Source: an uncultured Alistipes sp.
Lineage (GTDB): Bacteria > Bacteroidota > Bacteroidia > Bacteroidales > Rikenellaceae
Assembly (NCBI RefSeq): GCF_902388705.1
Contig: NZ_CABMQJ010000059.1
Location: 1-12,121, forward strand
Direction: 5' to 3'
DNA: 12,121 nucleotides
The number at the start of each line of letters is the position of its first letter. The stretch's first letter is position 1. The position numbers were made by a program, and so were the translations under genes. The notes under the pieces are model-generated. The model was given only the letters and a program-made list of their open reading frames with translations, was not told where the DNA came from and ran no database searches. Below are positions 7,596 through 12,121 of this stretch, one piece after another.

Positions 7596-8522
7596 ATGAA
7601 ACGCATACTGAAAAATTTCGCCGCCGTGCTCTGCGCCGCACTGATATGCTGTGCATGCAGCGACGACGACTACACCGAAGCCCACCGGTCGCTCATCGCA
7701 CTGATCCGACAGGCGGAAACACTCGTCGCCGAGTCGGTAGAGGGAATCGAAGAGGGCGACATCGCCCCCGGGTCGAAGAAAATATTGCAGACACGTATCG
7801 ACCAAGCCTACTACATCATGAACAACACCTCGCGGGAAGAGGGCTACCAGAACGCCTGCAAGCAACTCGAAGAGGCGATAAAGGCTTTCAGCGGGAACAT
7901 CGTCAAGGCGGGGATTCCCTATTTCAACGCAGGCTCGAAAATGAACCTCGGCCCCGCCGGCGACTGGAACCTCACCGAAGAACTGACCTGGGAGATGAAA
8001 GTGCGCTTCGACGAATTCGCGACGGGCGACCAGAACATCATCTCCTGCGAGCAGGGAAAAGGCGCCATCATGATTCGCAACAACGGTGCGAACCTGCAAT
8101 TCTACGTCAACGACGGAGGCTGGAAAGGCGGCACCTGCTGCAAAATCGAACTCAACAAATGGTACCACATAGCCGCCACCTACAAGGCCAACGTCGGGAT
8201 GCACTTCTACCTCGACGGGCAGCCGGTGAAGAGTTTCACGTGCGGCAAGGCCATCGTGGAGCCCACCTGCAACCTGCAGCTGGGAACGGCGCCATCGTAC
8301 TCGAACCGTTACATGCGCGGCAACATCCAGCACGTTTCAATCTGGGCGGACGTCCGCACCCCGGAAGAGGTGGCGGCAGACACGGCCTGCAACTTCACGG
8401 GGTCGGAAGAGGGGCTGGAGGCCTACTGGCCCCTGACGCTCAACGTCGGCGCGGAAATCACCGACAAGACCGGCAACCGCGTGGCCAGGATGACCGACAT
8501 CACATGGAACGATCCCGAATAA
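7596..8522 (+). CDS. Surface lipoprotein with helical domain and LamG-like (concanavalin A-like) domain
   Basis: The 308-residue protein probably acts as an additional surface glycan-binding protein of the PUL. The ATG at 7596 is preferred over the in-frame TTG at 7575 because it gives a clean lipoprotein signal, with Cys21 as the likely lipidated residue (CCAC). The next residues, SDDDY, fit the Bacteroidetes export signal that sends lipoproteins to the outer face of the cell. Residues 27-104 are predicted helical and resemble FIVAR/DUF4972-type spacers. Residues 108-305 form a LamG/concanavalin A-like lectin fold, with ELTWEMKVRF, NKWYHIAATY, MHFYLDGQPV, and the closing LEAYWPL. The domain is unusually rich in Cys (151, 181, 182, 216, 225, 265), so disulfides are possible. 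It starts 29 bases after the susD stop. No catalytic residues are recognised. The domain call is secure; glycan binding and its specificity are inferred from operon position. Confidence 0.85.
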   Translation: MKRILKNFAAVLCAALICCACSDDDYTEAHRSLIALIRQAETLVAESVEGIEEGDIAPGSKKILQTRIDQAYYIMNNTSREEGYQNACKQLEEAIKAFSGNIVKAGIPYFNAGSKMNLGPAGDWNLTEELTWEMKVRFDEFATGDQNIISCEQGKGAIMIRNNGANLQFYVNDGGWKGGTCCKIELNKWYHIAATYKANVGMHFYLDGQPVKSFTCGKAIVEPTCNLQLGTAPSYSNRYMRGNIQHVSIWADVRTPEEVAADTACNFTGSEEGLEAYWPLTLNVGAEITDKTGNRVARMTDITWNDPE

Positions 8523-8535
8523 CAACCCACTCGAT

Positions 8536-11500
8536 ATGAAAAAAACAAGAATTTTAATCCTGACAATCCTGGCAGCCCTGACATGCACCGGCCTGCGGGC
8601 GGGCACCTATCGGCACCCGGTCTGGGAAATCGGCCGCAAAGACGGCTCGGCAGCGGAATTCGCACTCTACGACGGGGCGTATTCCGACCTGACACGCAAA
8701 TTCCCCGGCGCATTGGCCGCCTGCGAGGCCGGGCACAGCACCCCCGCAGAAATCCCCTACATCCTCCCGGGGCCCCAGGACGGATGGGCCGGAAACAACC
8801 GCGGCACGCTGCTGCTGCGCTTCGGGGCCGACAGGCAGGCCCCGCAGGCCGCGATGCGGCTGACGCTCTACCTGGTCGAATCGCAGGCCGCATCGCCGGC
8901 GACGCTCGAAATCCAGGCAGGCGATTTCCGCACGACGGTACGCGCGCCGAAAGGGGAAAACACCGACTTCCCCGATAACAAGCGCACCACGGCCCGCGAC
9001 CTGAAAATCGAGGCCGACATACCCGCCGGGACTTTCCGGGCCGGGGAAAACATGCTCACCATCCGCAACATCGCCGGCAGCTGGATCGTACTCGACGCCA
9101 TCGTGCTCGAAGCCGACCGCAGCGTGAAGTGCGTACGTCCCGGCGACGGGGCCTGCATCGTCGGCAGCGAATCGAAACCGGGGTTGGTGTACGGCCGCAC
9201 CAAAGAGGAGCTGCGGCACCCCGTGACGGTAAGCCTCATCAACTGGGGCAAACCCCGCCGCGCGAGCTGGAGCTACGACGGCACGCCGGGCGGCACGGTC
9301 GAGCTGGCAAGGGGCATGAACACGGTTGAAATGAACATTCCCGAGGGATACGCCGGACGCACGGTGAAGCTGGAAGTACGTCCGCAACGCGGCGAAACGC
9401 TGTCGACCGAGGTGAAAATCGCCCCCGCCGCCAAGTGGACGCTCTACCTGGTGCAGCACACCCACACCGACATCGGCTACACCAAGCCCCAGACCGAGAT
9501 CCTGACCGAGCACCTGCGCTACATCGACTACGCCGTCGAATACTGCGACCTGACGGCCGACTATCCCGAAGACGCGAAATTCCGCTGGACGTGCGAAGCG
9601 TCGTGGCCCGTGCGCGAGTGGTTGCGCATACGCCCCCAGGAGCAGGTGGACAAATTCATCAAATACGTCAAAGCGGGCCAAATCGAGGTGACGGCGATGT
9701 TCTTCAACATGTCGGAGCTGTCGGGAGAGAACAATTACAAGACGTTCCTCGAACCCGTGACGCGCTTCCGCGAACTGGGACTGCCCATCGAAACGGCCAT
9801 GCAGAACGACGTGAACGGCATCGCATGGTGCCTGGCCGACTACCTGCCCGACCTGGGCGTGAAGTATTTCTCGATCGGTTCGAACAACCACCGCGCCCTG
9901 ATACCTTTCGACCGGCCGACGCTCTACCGCTGGGAGTCGCCCTCGGGCAAAGGCATGTTGATGTTCCGCGGCGACCACTACCACACCGGAAACTCATGGG
10001 GCATCCAGACCGGCGACATGGCGCGCGTGAGCAACGGGATCTTCGCCTACATCGACCGGCTCGAGAAGAGCGGATACCCCTTCCCGCTCATCGCCGTGCA
10101 GTATTCGGGGTACCTGACGGACAATTCGCCCCCGTCGATGCGCGAATGCGACCTGATACGCGCATGGAACGACCGCTATGCATGGCCCAAACTGCGCAGC
10201 GCCACGTCGCATGAATTCCTCGAACGCATCGACCGCGAACACGGCGGCGAGCTGCCCGTCTACCGCGCCGCCTACCCCGACTGGTGGACAGACGGGTTCG
10301 GCTCGGCAGCCCGCGAAACAGCCGCCTCGCGCAAGACGCAATCCGACCTCATCACCATCGAAGGCATGCTTTCGATGGCCGGAATGGCCGGGCTCGGCCA
10401 GACCGACGGCACCCACGACGAGCTGCGCCGCATCCATGAAAACCTCCTCTTCTACGACGAGCACACGTTCGGCGCCGCGGAGAGCATCCGCAACCCGGGA
10501 TGCGAGAATTCGCAGGTGCAGTGGGCCGAAAAGGGGTCGTACGCATGGGAGGCGCTCAAGAGCACGCAGCTGCTTTACGAGGACGCCGCAGGCCGGCTGC
10601 AAGGCAAACTCTACCGGTCGACGCACCCGACGCTCACGCTCTTCAACCCGCTCGGCTGGCAGCGTTCGGAGCTGACGACCGTGTATATCGACTTCGAACT
10701 GATCCCGGAGGGGCGCGCTTTCCGGATCGTCGACGCAGAGGGTAAAAGCCTGCCCGTGCAGCCCATCCGCTCGCGCCGGGAGGGCCGCTACTACGCCATC
10801 TGGGCGGAAAACATCCCCGCAATGGGTTACAAGACATTCGAAATCGTACTCGACCCGGGCAAGGCCGCCGAGCCGCAGCGTTCGGAACTCGCCGGCAACA
10901 GCCTCGAGAACGACTTCTACCGAATCGGATTCGACCCGGCGACGGGAACCGTTTCGTCGCTCTACGACAAGCAGCTCAAAGAGGAGCTCGTCGACCCGGC
11001 CTCGCAGTGGAAACTGGGAGCGTTCATCTATGAATCGCTCAACGGCGACCGGAACCAGATGGAGCGCAAGGTATTCGACAATTACCGCCGCTCGACGCTT
11101 TCCAACGTACGGTGCCCGGGCGTAACATCCGGGGAGATCTACCGGAGCGTACGCTTCAGCGGCAAGGCCGAGGGATGCGACGAACGTCCCGGCGTGCAGC
11201 TCGAAATACGCCTCTACAACGACGTGAAGCGCGTGGAATTCTGCTACGATTTCGTTCGCAAGCCCGAAACCGACCCGTCGGCGATTTACGTCGCCATGCC
11301 GTGGCTGCTCGAAGGCGGCGAACTCATCTTCGACGTACCGGGAGGCACCGTCCGCTCGGGCACGGACCAGATTCCCGGAACGAGCGCTTCGTGGAACACC
11401 GTCCAGAATTTCGTCGCGGCACGCAACGACCGGGCGCAGATACTCGTAAGCAGCGACGCCGTGCCGCTCTACCTGCTCGGGAAACTGCTCGACGACCCCT

Positions 11501-11982
11501 ACCGCCAGCCCCGGACTTACGAAAAACCGCACGTGTTCCCCTGGCTGATGAACAACTACTGGACGACGAATTTCCGGGCTTCGCAGGAGGGCGAATTCAA
11601 ATGCTCGTTCGTCGTCAGTTCGACCGCCGACACGGCCAACTCCGCGGCATCGCGGTTCGGGTGGAGCACCCGCGTTCCGCTCTATGCGCGCGTGATGCCC
11701 GCGGCAACGGCTGCGAACGGACAGCAGCGCGAACGGTCGTTCCTGCGCACGGGATGCGACCACGTGCTGATAACCTCGTGCACACCGACGGCCTCGGGCG
11801 AGGGCATACTGCTCAACCTGCGGGAAACCGACGGACAGGCGGCGACGTTCAGCCTGCTCGATGCCGGAGGCCGCGCCCTGCCCATCGAAACGGCCGATGC
11901 GACCGGACGCGTGCTGAACGAAGGCAAGGTGACGGCACTGACGCTGAAACCCTACGAAAACCGTTTCGTCATCGTGAAATAA
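8536..11982 (+). CDS. Glycoside hydrolase family 38 alpha-mannosidase with N-terminal beta-sandwich domain
   Basis: This large enzyme (1148 residues) would remove alpha-mannose units from imported glycan. A Sec signal peptide (about 1-22, ending LRA) with no good lipobox suggests a periplasmic location. Residues 29-193 resemble the third domain of family 4 rhamnogalacturonan lyases (WEIGRKDGSAAEF at the start, GSWIVLDAIVLEA at the end), a probable carbohydrate-binding module. An Ig-like linker follows (about 199-297). The GH38 catalytic domain begins with HTHTDIGY (308-315), where His310 and Asp312 fit the zinc ligands. Asp425 in QNDVNGIAW fits the nucleophile and third ligand; His643 in DEHTFGA is a candidate fourth. 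The C-terminal GH38 region starts near 791 (ENDFYRIGFDPATG, then SSLYDK). GH38 enzymes are retaining and zinc-dependent. The gene starts 13 bases after the LamG gene and closes the operon. The family is sure; linkage preference is unknown. Confidence 0.92.
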   Translation: MKKTRILILTILAALTCTGLRAGTYRHPVWEIGRKDGSAAEFALYDGAYSDLTRKFPGALAACEAGHSTPAEIPYILPGPQDGWAGNNRGTLLLRFGADRQAPQAAMRLTLYLVESQAASPATLEIQAGDFRTTVRAPKGENTDFPDNKRTTARDLKIEADIPAGTFRAGENMLTIRNIAGSWIVLDAIVLEADRSVKCVRPGDGACIVGSESKPGLVYGRTKEELRHPVTVSLINWGKPRRASWSYDGTPGGTVELARGMNTVEMNIPEGYAGRTVKLEVRPQRGETLSTEVKIAPAAKWTLYLVQHTHTDIGYTKPQTEILTEHLRYIDYAVEYCDLTADYPEDAKFRWTCEASWPVREWLRIRPQEQVDKFIKYVKAGQIEVTAMFFNMSELSGENNYKTFLEPVTRFRELGLPIETAMQNDVNGIAWCLADYLPDLGVKYFSIGSNNHRALIPFDRPTLYRWESPSGKGMLMFRGDHYHTGNSWGIQTGDMARVSNGIFAYIDRLEKSGYPFPLIAVQYSGYLTDNSPPSMRECDLIRAWNDRYAWPKLRSATSHEFLERIDREHGGELPVYRAAYPDWWTDGFGSAARETAASRKTQSDLITIEGMLSMAGMAGLGQTDGTHDELRRIHENLLFYDEHTFGAAESIRNPGCENSQVQWAEKGSYAWEALKSTQLLYEDAAGRLQGKLYRSTHPTLTLFNPLGWQRSELTTVYIDFELIPEGRAFRIVDAEGKSLPVQPIRSRREGRYYAIWAENIPAMGYKTFEIVLDPGKAAEPQRSELAGNSLENDFYRIGFDPATGTVSSLYDKQLKEELVDPASQWKLGAFIYESLNGDRNQMERKVFDNYRRSTLSNVRCPGVTSGEIYRSVRFSGKAEGCDERPGVQLEIRLYNDVKRVEFCYDFVRKPETDPSAIYVAMPWLLEGGELIFDVPGGTVRSGTDQIPGTSASWNTVQNFVAARNDRAQILVSSDAVPLYLLGKLLDDPYRQPRTYEKPHVFPWLMNNYWTTNFRASQEGEFKCSFVVSSTADTANSAASRFGWSTRVPLYARVMPAATAANGQQRERSFLRTGCDHVLITSCTPTASGEGILLNLRETDGQAATFSLLDAGGRALPIETADATGRVLNEGKVTALTLKPYENRFVIVK

Positions 11983-12022
11983 CCGAGCGGAACGGCCGGC
12001 GGGCAAACGTGCCGCCGGAGCG

Positions 12023-12064
12023 AACGAAGAGGAGTGTCCCTTTACGGGGCGCTCCTCTTTCGTT
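12023..12064 (+). terminator. Terminator of the susC-GH38 operon
   Basis: AGAGGAGTGTCCC (12028-12040) pairs with GGGGCGCTCCTCT (12046-12058) around the loop TTTAC, giving 13 pairs with two G-U. With one bulged T the stem extends through AACGA and TCGTT. T-rich sequence (TTTCGTTTC) follows. It begins 41 bases after the GH38 stop codon and fits an intrinsic terminator closing the four-gene operon. Confidence 0.75.
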
Positions 12065-12121
12065 TCGGGCGGCGCAAGGCCGGCCGGGGCGGGGTTCGCC
12101 CGCCCGCTGCGGGCACAGCAG

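Noticed and set aside
9994..12006. A 670-codon open frame on the minus strand opposite the GH38 gene
   Set aside because: Same reason: it mirrors the codon bias of the GH38 gene, shows no domain, and would run through the terminator region.
1..12121. Mobile elements, CRISPR arrays, tRNA or rRNA genes
   Set aside because: I found no transposase or integrase, no regularly spaced repeats, and no tRNA-like or rRNA-like sequence on either strand.

Overview
The window looks like part of a polysaccharide utilisation locus (PUL) from a GC-rich gut Bacteroidales. Alistipes or a close relative in the Rikenellaceae is the most likely source. The signs are a SusC/SusD pair, a surface-lipoprotein signal (Cys followed by SDDD), a Bacteroidetes-type promoter (GTTG, 19 bases, TAAATTTG), short intergenic gaps without clear Shine-Dalgarno sequences, and a GC content that I estimate by eye at about 60% in the genes. 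The genus is an inference. All real genes lie on the + strand.

Layout. (1) Positions 2-2455 hold the 3' part of a large glycoside hydrolase family 92 (GH92) enzyme with the end of a discoidin-like domain in front; its start lies outside the window. (2) Positions 2456-2856 are a 401-base intergenic region. It holds a probable terminator for the GH92 gene, hairpins that would end transcripts on the minus strand, an inverted repeat that could be an operator, three spaced A-tracts, a good promoter, and a leader with overlapping hairpins. (3) Positions 2857-11982 are a compact four-gene operon: a SusC-type TonB-dependent transporter, a SusD-type glycan-binding lipoprotein, a lipoprotein with a helical domain and a LamG-like domain, and a large GH38 alpha-mannosidase. 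The gaps are 21, 29 and 13 bases. (4) Positions 11983-12121 hold a strong terminator hairpin and no gene.

Working together. GH92 and GH38 are both alpha-mannosidase families, so the probable substrate is an alpha-mannoside such as a high-mannose N-glycan or a fungal mannan fragment. The SusD protein and the LamG lipoprotein would capture the glycan at the cell surface, SusC would import it with TonB energy, and GH38 would trim it in the periplasm. GH92 would act alongside but is transcribed separately. No regulator, GH18, GH76 or GH125 is visible, so the exact substrate cannot be fixed from this window.

Points most worth a second look are a run of nine G bases inside susC just after the signal peptide (possible phase variation), the rhamnogalacturonan-lyase-like beta-sandwich fused in front of GH38, the divergent GH92 motifs, and the structured region upstream of susC. 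I see no evidence of a mobile element, CRISPR array, RNA gene or wholly new system.
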